Source: Sphaerolaimus hirsutus
Taxonomy: Eukaryota > Nematoda > Chromadorea > Monhysterida > Sphaerolaimidae
Length of the DNA: 64,000 nucleotides
Assembly (NCBI GenBank): GCA_964036195.1
Contig: OZ038456.1
Coordinates: 24,653,792 to 24,717,791 of the forward strand
Reading direction: 5' to 3'
Translations under genes and position numbers: made by a program
The notes under the pieces: generated by a model
The model's database searches: none
What the model saw: only the letters and a program-made list of their open reading frames with translations
Told to the model about the DNA's origin: nothing
Part shown: positions 19,621 through 29,703 of the stretch, one piece after another
Numbering within the stretch: position 1 is the stretch's first letter
How the letters are laid out: each line of letters opens with the position of its first letter

Positions 19621-20447
19621 GTTGTTATTGTGTGTGGTCAGTGGTGGGTATTTTTCTCCCTAGTTCATGGAAGTCAGCTTGGCTTGTTGATTGAAGGTTG
19701 TGTTTGAGGTTGCTCTCTGTTGTTGTGTGAAGACTGAAGTGGTCGGCTTGGTATGAAAATTCAGATGTCCAGGTTCAGAGATGGATGTATTCTTTTATTA
19801 GAATAAGTTGTGAATATTTCACCAATTTTATAGCTTCCTCACAACCTTGGTAGACTGCTTCAAATAGCCCTCAAGCAGCTACTTTTATACTCATCCATAT
19901 GCCTACACAACCACAACAATATTGTCGCAGCTGATAAATACCGTATCTGATAAATAGGGTAAAGTATATCAAAGCCCCGCCTACTTCTTGTTGCATGTGA
20001 TAAATACCATAATCAAATCACCCGCCTACTTCTTGTTGCATGTGATAAATACCATAATCAAATCACCTGCCTACTTGGACACTTGCCAACATTTGATCAC
20101 CACTTCCTAGTAACCATGGCAACAGTAGCAATACAATACATTGTTCCCTAAACAGAAAACCATCCAGGTGAATGGCTATGTGCCAAGACCTACCTGGCCA
20201 TGTGCCAGAACCAATGATGTCAATATCACTGCCTAAACAGAAAACCATTGATAAATTTAGAATAAGCACGTAACATTTTAAGCTACTGACCATATGCCTA
20301 GGTGTGTACATGTATTAGCTCCCATGTACATATTCACTACTGCTTAAATACTACCACATGTAGTGACACTGATACTTAGAATAATTATTAGATAAATATG
20401 CCTAAATTTTCACAAATCACTCTCTTTTTATTGCCAAGATGGCAACA
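19620..20447 (-). repeat. Element 1 5' LTR
   Basis: 828 bp, the same length as 10696-11523 and differing at about 7 positions by eye (for example GAAAATTC versus GAAAGTTC, CCATATGCC versus CCATACGCC). It contains the 45-bp tandem repeat at about 19978-20075. It drives minus-strand transcription of the element (inference from orientation). Confidence 0.92.
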
Positions 20448-21832
20448 CTTGTCAAAGCAATTTTCATTTCCCAAGTGTAGGTATCTAGTTGTAATGCTAG
20501 TTGCTGTGGTTCTGTTAGTGTTTTATCCTTCAATTGTTTTTGTAAATTGAAAATGAACAGGGAGTTGTACCTTCCCTGGCCCAATGCCCATAAAAATTGG
20601 TTGCACACAAAAAAGTTTTTGGTTCCATGACCTCGTAAATTTTGCATGGCGACTTTGCCAATAGTCATGAGCAAAATTGCATTGCAGTTTCCATCAGCCT
20701 TTGTCGACATTTTTGCCAATCATCCATTGTCAACCTGCTGTCAAAAGGGTTGTATAAACCCTCAAATTCAGTCAAAACATAGGAGTGATCAACTTTTCAT
20801 TTTTGGTTAGGGATTTGTAAATGTGTTTTGCTGATTTTTTTATTTTGCCCTGAAAATCAGTGTCCAAATTGATTGTTTGAAACATGATGGGAACATTGTC
20901 AAGTTGCAGGTCACTTGAGACTTCCACTCTTTAAAATTATCTTTGGGTCCACCCTCAAAGTCAGGGATTTGTGACAGAATCATTTGCAATGCTGAGGTGT
21001 GCCAACTCTGCATTTCATCTAGGGGCGTTGAAGTCACTTCCGCGTCATTTTCAATTAATAAATTTTAATCTTCCGTATTTATGTTTTGGTCCAAATTTGA
21101 CATTTTGCATTGTTAATTTTGCATTGAATTTTTATTTGTGTCCATTGTGGTGCGCAAGTCGTCCAATTCATTATAAATCGGTGTCAGAACAATCTTTAAT
21201 TTTTTGTCGATTGTTGGGAATATGTCCCCCATGAATTTGCACATTACTTGACTTTGGTGTTCTGCTAGTGAATCATGAACTTGTACGATTTGTGTTTTTA
21301 ACTCATCTACATTTGATTCTAAGAATTTTCGGTTCTGGTCCAAGCTTGCACGCATTTCTTGTGCAAACGAAGCCAAATTGTCTGGCACAGCAAAATTGTC
21401 TTCATTTGCCATGGGCAAGTGGTTTAGTGGCAGTGTAGATGACATTCAAGAAGCATGACAGCATACATGTGTGTCACATTTTCTGGTGTATTTGACAAGC
21501 TGGGATTTGACAATTTGTTACCACTGGACATCAATGTATTTTCCATCTCCGCATCCAGACTGTCAACGTTTGTGTTTGCATGTGGACTATTTAGTCCCAT
21601 ATGTTCATTGTTTGTGGTGCCTACAGTGGCATTCATTTGTGGACTATTTGGTCCCATTTGTTCATTGTTTGTGGTGCCTACAGTGGCATTCATTTGTGGA
21701 CTATTTGGTCCCATTTGTTCATTGTTTGTGGTGCCTAAAGCAGCATTTGGTTCATTGCACATTGGCATTTCACCCAGAACATTCACATTTGCATTTGTGG
21801 GCGGCAGTTTGGACATTTCAAAAGAGAAATGT
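20448..21832 (-). pseudogene. Element 4 gag-like region, decayed
   Basis: Minus strand. From an ATG near 21811 (MSKLPPTNANVNV) comes an Asn/Met/Gly/Pro-rich head with three copies of a TTNNEQMGPNSPQ-type unit. A frame shift near 21440 follows (MANEDNFAVPDNLASF coiled-coil, stop at 21113), then IPDFEGGPKDNFKEWKSQV near 20960 and a degenerate tail (LTEPQQLALQLDTYTW) running into element 1. The FEGGPKDNFKEWK segment resembles the start of many retrotransposon capsids (family knowledge). Stops and frame shifts show it is not functional. Confidence 0.5.
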
Positions 21833-21947
21833 GATAGCTGTTTGGGGTCACGGAGAGATATTACGCAGACAACAAAAAACAGGGCTCTACACCAGCACCA
21901 CGTAACAAACAAAGTTTGAAAGGGGTGTGATGCCTGTTTATCCACCA

Positions 21948-22098
21948 TGTGTTGACTACTCATGTATCTGTTTTGTTCAGAGATTTGTAGCTTTAGGTGT
22001 CCCAAAGCGTATGCACTTACTATCACATTTATACCATTCAAAAGGATTCACAGTATCTCTCATTTCACAAGAAATCATTTTATCGGTGCATCACAACA
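21948..22098 (-). repeat. Element 4 5' LTR
   Basis: Starts TGTGTTGACTACTCATG and ends GGTGCATCACAACA, matching 9668-9824 apart from small indels and substitutions. Just inside (21947 leftward) the minus strand reads TGGTGGATAAACAGGC, a plausible primer-binding site. Confidence 0.65.
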
Positions 22099-22354
22099 GT
22101 TCACCAAACCTTTTTTGTTTCCCAGTTTCTTGTCCCTTGCCAAGTTTCTATTTTTGTGGTGGATTAGTGATGATTTGTCGATTTGACCCAGTTTTTGAAC
22201 ATGACAAAAATGAATATATTGAACATGCTCTAGAACATATACTCTAGACAACGAGGATCCATAAAAACAAAATTACATAAAACAAAAATGAGTTCAATAT
22301 CTCTTTCCAATCAAAAGTTATGGCACTTCAAAGTTATCAATGGTGTCTAAATAG
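22099..22354. other. AT-rich spacer
   Basis: No gene or repeat end is seen. The last 8 bp (CTAAATAG, 22347-22354) is the target duplication of the next element. Confidence 0.5.
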
Positions 22355-23181
22355 CAGAGTTGTTAAAATACCGGTATTTTTGGAAAGCGTAAGCGTAAGC
22401 GTAAATACACTTTCCAAATTTTGAGTATGGATACTAAAAGCGTATGGTATTTTTAAAATACCTAGGAAAGCGTAAAAAAAGCGTAAGCGTAAAAATTTTC
22501 TGGAAAGTGGTCCTGCTGTTGAGCATGGCGAAACACCCTAGCTTTCACTTTTAGACGACTTTATATATCATTTCCATTCAATTTTTCGCATCATTTCATC
22601 AACACGATTACTACATAACAACACAATTTCATCTAACTGGGACCCACTTTGAATTATCCAGCCCCCTTGAATTAACCCCATCCCCCCCGCCCCCCCAAAA
22701 TTGGGTCGGGAAATAATAAAACCCCCTCGAATAAGCCACCCTCGAATTATCCCCCTCAAATTTTGCTGACGAAATAATAAACCCCCACAGGGGTATTTTG
22801 AGGTAATACGATAAGTGCTGTTGACGGAATCCATCGTCGCCCCAAAAATTCCTAGTGTGACGTCACGATATTGCAGGCGACAGAATTTTAGCACAATTTG
22901 TACATGTGCCACCATTTTCAGTGTGTTTATGCACTCACGCAGTAATTTTTTTTCGTATGCATTGTTGTTCATATTGTTTTTTTTGTAGTTTCACGCTTTT
23001 TGAAAACCGTAAAACTGGGCCGTGTGAAAAGCTTTTTTACGCTTTTAGTACCCGGGTAATTCGGCCGGGAAAGCGTAATAAAGCGTACAGGTATTTTATG
23101 AAAGCGTAAGTGTAAGCGTAAGTATAAATACCCATTTACCTGGGTATTTCGGGTAAGCGTAAATACGCTTTCGCAACTCTG
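22355..23181. mobile_element. Family C hAT-like MITE with a family A-like remnant inside
   Basis: Starts CAGAGTTGTTAAAATACC and ends CGCTTTCGCAACTCTG, flanked by exact CTAAATAG at 22347-22354 and 23182-23189. GTAAGCG arrays lie at both ends. About 22645-22812 is a diverged family A-like stretch (poly-C, GAAATAATAAACCCCC, GGGGTATTTTGAGG). No coding capacity is seen. Confidence 0.9.
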
Positions 23182-23204
23182 CTAAATAGTTTATGCTGAT
23201 TTTA

Positions 23205-23500
23205 CTGGGGCTTTCAGCCAGGCTGGCCGCGACGGAACCGCTTTAAGGCATAAACGCGTTACGCGCTGCCTTAAAGGGTTTACGAATTGGCAAGCGCGCA
23301 GTGGCACATGCATGTGAAAAACTGCAAGCGCGGAAACACATTGCTTAAAGCGACTCCCAAAGTATAAACGCCCAAGCGCGCCGCGCGCTAAAGTGCTTGC
23401 AGTCTGGAAACCCTCTGCTAAAGGGGTTCCATGACCGCAAGCACTTTAAGAAAATCATAAACGCGCTGGAATCACGCGTGTTGCGTGATAAAAATTGATT
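23205..23500. repeat. Family I GC-rich repeat (AAACGCG / GCAAGCG units)
   Basis: GGCTTTCAGCCAGGCTGGCCGC begins a CpG-rich stretch with repeated ACGCGTT, GCAAGCGCGC, TTAAAGGG and CTTTAAGG units in both orientations, standing out sharply from the AT-rich surroundings. A related block is at 26420-26700, ending GGACAGCCTGCTTTCAGC. It is probably another TIR element, but its boundaries are not clear. Confidence 0.5.
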
Positions 23501-23705
23501 ATTGATTGTATAAATTTACTCGGCGAACCGCAAAGTATGCGCAGAATACAACCATAATTGATTGAATAAAATCTTATGATAAATTTTGTAATTTCTTATT
23601 CCATAGTAAATACGAAATATTACGATGAAAAAACTGTATGCTTTTTGGTTCATTATTCAGATGGGTTATGGTAGGTTTCTGTAGGTGGAAATATGGCTAG
23701 CCAAT
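23501..23705. mobile_element. Family J MITE copy, inverted relative to 6145-6334
   Basis: ACTCGGCGAACCGCAAAGTATG, then AATAAAATCTTATGATAAATT, CCATAGTAAATACGAAATATT, GGTTCATTATTCAGATGGG and TATGGTAGGTTTC follow family J in reverse-complement order. The far end is diverged and the TIR is not clear. Confidence 0.6.
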
Positions 23706-23895
23706 CATGCGTAAAAACGTAATGACCATTTTGTGCAGACACTCCGACGACTCGAGAATGACCATGTGTGACCGAATGACGGCCCGCGGTACACAGGGAA
23801 GTCACAGTGAACACGAGGTTCGCTGTGCACTGCAAATCCGCCAACGAAGCCGCAGCCCCAGGACGGTACACCCGAATGGACACTACTGCGGCCAT
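23653..23895 (-). other. Short open frame in a GC-richer patch, possible exon (weak)
   Basis: On the minus strand ATG at 23895 opens MAAVVSIRVYRPGAAASL, followed by CTANLVFTVTSL, in a locally GC-rich patch of about 200 bp. The patch has mixed composition unlike the repeats, but I see no convincing splice sites or family, and the C-terminal third overlaps the family J copy. It could be a first-exon remnant or chance. Confidence 0.15.
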
Positions 23896-23899
23896 GAAT

Positions 23900-25330
23900 T
23901 TATTAAGTATTTTTTCTTTTCCATTAATTACGTAACTATTTCCCGTGTGATTTTAATTGTCATTTCCTGTTTTATTTAATTAAGCTAATTAAGTTACCCG
24001 CATTTTAAGTTAATTAAGTGATTACTTTTGTTTTTGAATGTACTTTCTGATATGTAATTTCGAATTTTTTTAATTTCAAGGTTTCCATTAAGTTTACATA
24101 GTTGGTCAAAAGGGTGCAGTGTCTGGGAATGGGTTAGAAAAGCTTTGAAGTTTCCTGTTAAGCTAAAGGTGTCGACTCTGTTAAACACCTTGGCGCCCCG
24201 ATAAGTAACATTCAGAAAATTCCCCGACCAAGTGCATTTTTATTTAGGATTAGGTAATGGGTGGAAAAGTGGCAAAACGGCAATTATTGTCGACATGCAA
24301 CTGCAAGACACATGCAGAGCACAGTCTACAGTGAAGAGCACAGCAGTGCCAATTAACTATTCCCATCACCCAGGGTGATTGGTAAACTCACAAGTGCTAG
24401 TGTCTTTGTAGCATGTGTTCATGCCCGAAGTTCCAACCCTTACCCAGCAATGCAATAACCTTGAACAAACCCCCGCAATGAGCGTTCTTTCTGTGGCCTT
24501 GGTCGGGCGCGCTATAAAATATTTTTCACCTCAAGGGGCGCACGTTGATAACATGTGTCACACCACCTGCTCTAAATTGTACCGTAACCGCTGAATAAAA
24601 ACCCAGTTTATGACACTCACCTCTGAGATAATTTTATTTTTAATTACGTCATATTAATCACAGTTACCTTACGCTTGGTTTAGTTCACGTTTGTGTTTTT
24701 TTATTATTTTTACCGCATTCAATTAATTTTCCCGTGCCTTGTATGCTATGTTAATTGTTTTCCAGTGATCATTGATTTTGCCTTGTAATCTTCTAATTAC
24801 GGTTAATTGTTGTGTCTCAGATTTAGTATTCATTACTATTATGGTAGACTTTTTGTGATTATAAAACGCGCTGATTTTACATTTTTTCACCCACTAGAGG
24901 TTTTACGACTCACTTGTGCTATTGTGAAATTGACTCTGACTATATTGCTAAATAAATTTCCCGTGAATCCAACTTGGTCCCCCTGAAGCATACTAACTGC
25001 TTGAATTTTAATTTGATTTTTATTTAATTACGGCTTATTAACAATTAATCTAAGTAAACCGCCAGCTGCAGTTACGAAAGGGATTGGTAAGTTGCCGTGT
25101 CCGTCCTCGGGAACTTGTCAGGACCCCAAGGGGTACTGGCGCTGTTCCTGATTTGCGTGTAAAATCCCCGTACCATAAAAACAAACATTTATTTAATTAC
25201 GCACGCAATTAAAAGCGCAAAGGGACTGGAATTTACAATTCTTTGCCGCGGTAATTCGACGAGTGGCGTATTTTTGTGGTAAAAACGGAAACTAGTAAAA
25301 TTAGTAAAAATGTAAAATATCTGACATTTC
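23900..25330. other. Unassigned AT-rich region with LTR-like signals
   Basis: No protein frame is seen. It contains many TTAATTA runs, a TATA-like GCTATAAAATATTTTT (about 24511), GCTGAATAAAAACCC (about 24591), and a GC-richer tail with CCTCGGGAACTTG and GGGTACTGGCGC near 25110-25140. The combination recalls a solo LTR, but I find no second copy in the window and cannot define ends. Confidence 0.2.
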
Positions 25331-25700
25331 CATACTAAGTGGGATGTCCGCCGAGTATAGGTATACAGCGCGAGCGATTAATTGAATGTGAGTATTTGAT
25401 TACTGCAGAAATTAGATTGATTTATTGTAAGTAGCCCATATTTGAATTTGTGGAAACACATGAGATTGAGCACACCTCAGCGGCACCTTTGTGCTTGCGT
25501 CAGCGTCGCATGGCTCTGTCAATTAGCCGCAGCGGGATTTTGCGGCAACTGCGACAGAGCCGCAACCAAAATGTCGTTTTTCTTTGGGATGGCACCAATT
25601 TATCGAGATTTTGTAATGCATGGCTATGGATGTAAAAAATCGACATAAAAAGTTAGATATAAAACCGAGTACAGAGTATAAATTCGCCACAGTGTATAAT
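25331..25700. other. Spacer with short family J-like ends
   Basis: GATGTCCGCCGAGTATAGG (25347) is a family J terminus without its partner. A hairpin is formed by GGCTCTGTCAATTAGCCGC and GCGACAGAGCC (about 25511-25560). No gene is supported. Confidence 0.3.
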
Positions 25701-25895
25701 TGTTACTCGGCGAACATCAAATATAGTATGGAAACTTACCATAAACCATATGAATAATGAACCAAAGATTATAGAGTTTTTCATCATAATGTTTCGTTTT
25801 TACTATGGAATGTTCAATTATGAAATCCATCACAAGATTTTATTCATTAAATTATGGTAGGTTTTTGCGAAAAGTATGCGCTCACCTCAGTATAC
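25701..25895. mobile_element. Family J MITE copy
   Basis: TACTCGGCGAACATC, then AGTATGGAAACTTACC, TGAATAATGAACCAAA, TTTCGTTTTTACTATGGAA, TTATTCATTAAATTATGG and AAAGTATGCGC repeat the family J body in the same orientation as 6145-6334. The right TIR is lost. Confidence 0.6.
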
Positions 25896-26419
25896 TTTGA
25901 GCATTGCCGCTGAACGTTGCATACATGGTGACCCTAAAATTAATCTGTTTCAAAAAAATGTCTACTGAAATTTTTCTACTTAAACTTCAAATGTCATTAT
26001 TACTTTCTATTTTCATGTGAAGTTATAAATATTGTGTCAAAATCTACATATAAAAATAAATAGAACACAACTCGATAAAATTTTTCATGAAACACACTGT
26101 ATTATCACTGCAATTCCTGCACTGCACTTGCCAACCAAAGTCGATAAATCACTGGACTTGGTGGTTTTGTGTACAGTGCGACCCAGTATACATTTTCCAA
26201 ATAAATTTCTCGACACTGGATTTTCCCAAATTTGCACTGGAAACGTCTTGGAAATTAATATTTTTCAAACATCAGAAAAAAATCAAAAAGATTCAAACAT
26301 ATTTATATTTTCGCCATGTGTTCCTGCGAGATTAAATCAGGTATACTTATTAGGAGATGAAAATATCTAATCGTACTATACTTGGACCACATCTTAATAC
26401 CAGAGCACCTAATATTCGG
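25896..26419. other. AT-rich spacer, no gene seen
   Basis: A plus-strand open frame (26032-26370) has no ATG-proximal context, no recognisable domain and a composition expected of AT-rich DNA. I see no repeats. Confidence 0.4.
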
Positions 26420-26700
26420 TAACCGTTAACGCGGTTCCGGGCTGCAAACACGCAGCCAATGTAATGCAAAAGTGTTTACAACACGGGAACCGCGTGCGCT
26501 TAAAGGGTTTCCCCCCCCGCAAGCGCGCAGGTGGCTCGTGCGCTGCGCGACTGCGGCTCGGGAACCACGCGCGCTAAAGGGTTTCCCCCCGCAAACACTT
26601 TAGTGCGCAGCGCTTAAAGCGCTTGTGATTTTGGCGGTCGCGCTACTATAAACGCGCCGGAAACACTACGCGTTTCCGGCGCGGACAGCCTGCTTTCAGC
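26420..26700. repeat. Family I GC-rich repeat, second block
   Basis: CpG-rich units such as AACGCGGTTCCGGG, GCTTAAAGGGTTTCC (twice), GCAAGCGCGCAG and CCGGCGCGGACAGCC alternate in both orientations. It ends GCCTGCTTTCAGC, comparable to the start of the 23205 block. No coding sequence is seen. Confidence 0.5.
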
Positions 26701-26781
26701 ATGAAAATTTGGTTATTGAACAATCTATCAAATATTTTAGGCAGAGAGAATTAATATGACAAAACAATGTTTTCAATGGGC

Positions 26782-26946
26782 TCACACACACTAGTTTACC
26801 AACATGAAATGCTCGATCATTTTGGTTAACTGTTTTGACAAAACAGTACAAAACACCAAACAATGCTGTACAGTGTTTCATACTGTTTTGTCGAAACAGT
26901 TTACCAAAATTGTCAAGCATTTCATGTTGGTAAACTAGTGTGTGTG
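26782..26946. mobile_element. Family L palindromic element
   Basis: The left arm CACACACACTAGTTTACCAAC and right arm GTTGGTAAACTAGTGTGTGTG are inverted repeats. The inner arms ACTGTTTTGACAAAACAGTA / TACTGTTTTGTCGAAACAGT are themselves palindromic. Total about 165 bp, non-coding. Confidence 0.65.
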
Positions 26947-27655
26947 TTGGCATTATCTCTTTCCAATCAAAAGTTATAACACTTACAAACTTCCATCTTC
27001 ATTTCATACAAAAAATTGCACATTACTCATTCACAGTTGGGCCAACTTTTCTCCCTAATAGAGCAAAGCCAAAACCTCAAATTTACACACAAAATAACCC
27101 CACTCAGTAGTATGCCTACCCCCATTTCTGAGTTGCTGGCATGGATGCAAAACTGCAGCAAAAAATATATGCTGTTCATGCTTAAAATGTTCCATGCTGC
27201 ACACAGAGCTCAGCGATGCAGGCAAGCAGTCACCACAGTGAATATTTTGTTAAAAAATGAACATTGGAATTGGATACATTCATGGATTGGATTGGAATTA
27301 AAGTAAGATACTGGGTGGCTACTGCCCAAAACCAGAATAGTCCCAACTATTCTGAAACACAAACAAAATGAGTGAATTATGTAATACACTAAGAGTATAT
27401 GCACATAACAGCTTAAGTAGCAGTGATCCTGGGCACATGTAGCCAACCCCATGGGGTATATGTTTTGCACATTCATCATTTTGAAATTTTGGCAATGTTA
27501 GTAATCCAGTGATAAAGTCCCAACTATTCTGCATGGTAGTGTATATTGAATTTGGAACTGTGCCAAAGATTTAGATAACATTCTATGAGGTTATATGAGT
27601 CAATTTTTATGGGGGATAACCTTCAAATGGTAGACTGGTATTTTGAGCAAATACT
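26947..27655. other. Spacer, no supported gene
   Basis: Open frames here lack domains and splice context. ATAGTCCCAACTATTCTG (about 27338) and AAAGTCCCAACTATTCTG (about 27515) are two direct copies of one terminal-looking motif about 180 bp apart, and the second with its flank (CATGGTAGTG) matches 9606-9636 inverted. It may be another small element. Confidence 0.35.
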
Positions 27656-27659
27656 TTAT

Positions 27660-28070
27660 AAATACATGTATATATATCCTTGAATGAGATCTCCCCCTTG
27701 AAAAACACCCCCCTTGAATAACACCCCCTGTTGGCCAGGTGCAGAAACTCCCCCCTGAAAAAGTCACACCTCCTGAAAAACTCCCTTGTCTGAGTATTTG
27801 ATATGTGCATCCACAAAGTGTATTTCAATTATTTGAATGCCAATGAACATTAATTTTAGCACATATACCTTGTTTTCTATTGTTGAACTCTTACATGAAC
27901 CTGGATTACATGAGTTTGTGGAACATATTCATACAATAAAAAAGTTGCAACTTGTGAGGAAAAAAAATTCCCCTTGAATAACTCCCCGACTGAACAACTC
28001 CCCCAAAACCGTCTGACGTGGTGAAAACTCCCCTGGGGTCTTATTCAAGTATATACAGTATGTCTGTGTA
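27660..28070. mobile_element. Family F element (CTTGAATAAC / ACTCCCC units)
   Basis: TATATCCTTGAATGAGATC at the left and GGTCTTATTCAAGTATATAC at the right are inverted, with poly-C units (CCCCCTTGAAAAACA, TTGAATAACACCCCC) between. The same unit type surrounds the family E element at 59164-62137. It is non-coding. Confidence 0.5.
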
Positions 28071-28080
28071 AATGTAAATA

Positions 28081-28542
28081 CCGTATTTCTTCTTATAGAA
28101 CAGCGCCATTCTATTTTTTTCATCAACTTTTTTACTTGCCATTCTATTGGAGGTGCTGTTCTATTGGAGGCTACTGTTCTATTTATTTCATCAAACTTTT
28201 CACACAATTTTCATTTAAACATATTTAGTGAGACATGAGCGACATTTTAAAATCTGATCATCAATTCAAACAAAACCAATTGTGAAAACAACCCCTTAAT
28301 CATAGTTCTGAACAGTCCGCATGATCTGAACAGTCCCGATGATCTAATCACTAATTTCTCATATATTTTTGTGTCTTGGCACTCTTACAACGTAATTTCT
28401 ACCTGCCGTTCTATTGGAGGTGCCATTAGATTAGAGGCTGCCATTCTATTCTTTTCGCAGGTGTAAAAAAGTGCCAAAACCTGCCCTTCTATTGGAGGTG
28501 CCATTCTATTGGAGGTATGCCGTTCTATTAGAAGAAATACGG
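28081..28542. mobile_element. Family B MITE, complete copy
   Basis: Starts CCGTATTTCTTCTTATAGAA and ends TTCTATTAGAAGAAATACGG, flanked by TA at 28079-28080 and 28543-28544. TTCTATTGGAGGTG units in both arms; the AT-rich middle carries CAATTCAAACAAAACC, shared with 8043-8487. It is the best reference copy of the family here and is non-coding. Confidence 0.88.
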
Positions 28543-28581
28543 TACCCATTATCAACACCGCTATAACATATTAGGACTCAC

Positions 28582-28860
28582 ATGCCCATGCTGGAGCGCT
28601 CATGATACAGAGCGATGGCAATCCTAGAACCAGTCCCAGACACTGTAAAATGCCCTGTAAAATGTAAAATGTCATGCAACGTGTCAAAAGTCATTTCAGA
28701 TTTTACAGGGAATTTTACAGGGTCTGGGATCGGCACCAGAGAGAGCGCAATACGAGCGTGGAGTTGCCGCGCATGCCGTGCCTGCTGCCCACAGTCTCCA
28801 GCCACAGGTCCGTCAGCGTGTAGCACTTCAGACACACATGCGCCTTGCCGTTCTCGTCCA
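28582..28860 (-). CDS. Candidate exon 4 of the minus-strand cellular gene, interrupted by a family H element
   Basis: On the minus strand a possible acceptor (GTGTCGCAG before 28860) leads to DENGKAHVCLKCYTLTDLWL and ETVGSRHGMRGNST, ordinary protein sequence with two CxxC-like cysteines. Its phase matches the end of the 48511-48690 exon. A family H element (28630-28743) then interrupts it. Beyond that, ALYHERSSMG runs to a strong donor GTGAGT (28581-28576). Two readings are possible: an exon with a later transposon insertion, or an exon ending before the insertion. The acceptor's pyrimidine tract is weak, and the open frame continues upstream to about 28900. No family recognised. Confidence 0.4.
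28630..28743. mobile_element. Family H element inside candidate exon 4
   Basis: Ends AACCAGTCCCAGACACTG and ACAGGGTCTGGGATCGGC are inverted. The body is TGTAAAATGTCATG units. Host sequence on either side (GAGCGATGGCAAT and GAGCGCAAT) is related, suggesting an imperfect target duplication. Confidence 0.6.
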
Positions 28861-28947
28861 CTGCGACACGTTTGAGCACAGTTTCCATTGAGGATGGCAT
28901 TGCAAAAAATGACCACAGATTTTATGTTTGAAATTTTTTTTGCGTAA

Positions 28948-29373
28948 TGTTGTAAAGGGCATTGTGCCCTCTACTAGTTGTTTACGGGTTGAGTGTCAAA
29001 TTGTTTTGACAAGTGGTTTAGTTTTTCTGGACAGGGCTACTGAGCCCAAATTACACAGTCAAGTTCAATTTCCAGACCAAGTAGCAGTTTTTTAGTGCAG
29101 TGAATAGTTAGAGTAGTTTGACTTAACACAATAGAAAGTGCAAGTGACAAGACAGAACAAAACGCTTTCTTAAATACCCCTGTGTGGGAACTGATAAAAG
29201 TGAGGTTGCACTGCAGAGATGCAAATGCATTCTTGTGCCAATGTTTGAATTAGGCAAAGGGTGCTTGTGGGAACAGTTGTGCTTTAAGCAAACAGTCTTA
29301 ATAGATAACGCATGCACTATGTAAATGTGTGTGCATAAGATAACTAGTGATATTGCATGTGTGCTACACAACA
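28948..29373 (-). repeat. Element 3 3' LTR
   Basis: 426 bp, TGTTGTAAAGGGCATTG to GTGTGCTACACAACA. It aligns along its whole length with 46244-47028 once the 46392-46737 MITE is removed, with numerous substitutions. The open frame at 29123-29446 is LTR plus poly-G and not a gene. Confidence 0.85.
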
Positions 29374-29703
29374 GCCCCCCCCCCCCCCCTAAGTTCACCC
29401 TACTATAGGGAACTGACAAAAAACAAAACAAATGAAGGTAAAACAATCAGCATAAAACCTACTTAATCCTACAAAACAAAAATTCACAATCAAATCTTGG
29501 CTTCAGTTTTCCTGCCAGTTTTCTTGTGCTGTGTCTTGGGGTTCTTCTGTGGTTTGAGTGGTGTGTCTGGTGCGATGACATCACACAGCTTGGTGGGTTG
29601 CATGCACTGCACCTGGTTCAGCCAAGGTGGATCAGTGGATTGCAGCCTGCGTGATCTGCAGGTCGCAACCAGTGGGATGTGTGGCATGATTGCATGTGGC
29701 AGC

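Larger units (their letters stand above)
10696..20447 (-). mobile_element. Element 1: BEL/Pao LTR retrotransposon with envelope-like domain
   Basis: Two 828-bp LTRs (TGTTG...CAACA) flank Gag, protease, RT, RNase H, integrase and an envelope-like region, all on the minus strand. The order protease-RT-RNase H-integrase, three CCHC-type knuckles, YVDN, NPADIASRG and WQGGVYER motifs are those of BEL/Pao. The coding line has one in-frame stop (15307-15309) and one frameshift (about 12905-12916). LTRs differ at about 7 positions by eye, so it is recent. The flanks ATTAG and CTTGT do not match, so no target duplication is visible. It lies within element 4. Confidence 0.92.
9668..22098 (-). mobile_element. 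Element 4: short-LTR retroelement, gag-like, split by element 1
   Basis: Two direct repeats, TGTTGACTACTCAT to CATCACAACA, about 150 bp each, bound the region. The primer-binding TGG lies just inside the right repeat and a purine-rich tract (complement of CCTTCCCGCTTTTACC) just inside the left one, which fits a minus-strand LTR element. Flanking 5-mers GTCCA and GTTCA match at four of five positions. Without element 1 it is only about 2.7 kb, carrying a decayed gag-like region and no protease or RT, so it is non-autonomous. Confidence 0.65.

Noticed and set aside
26032-26370. 112-codon plus-strand frame in AT-rich spacer
   Set aside because: It has no domain, no splice or start context, and the composition is that of random AT-rich translation.
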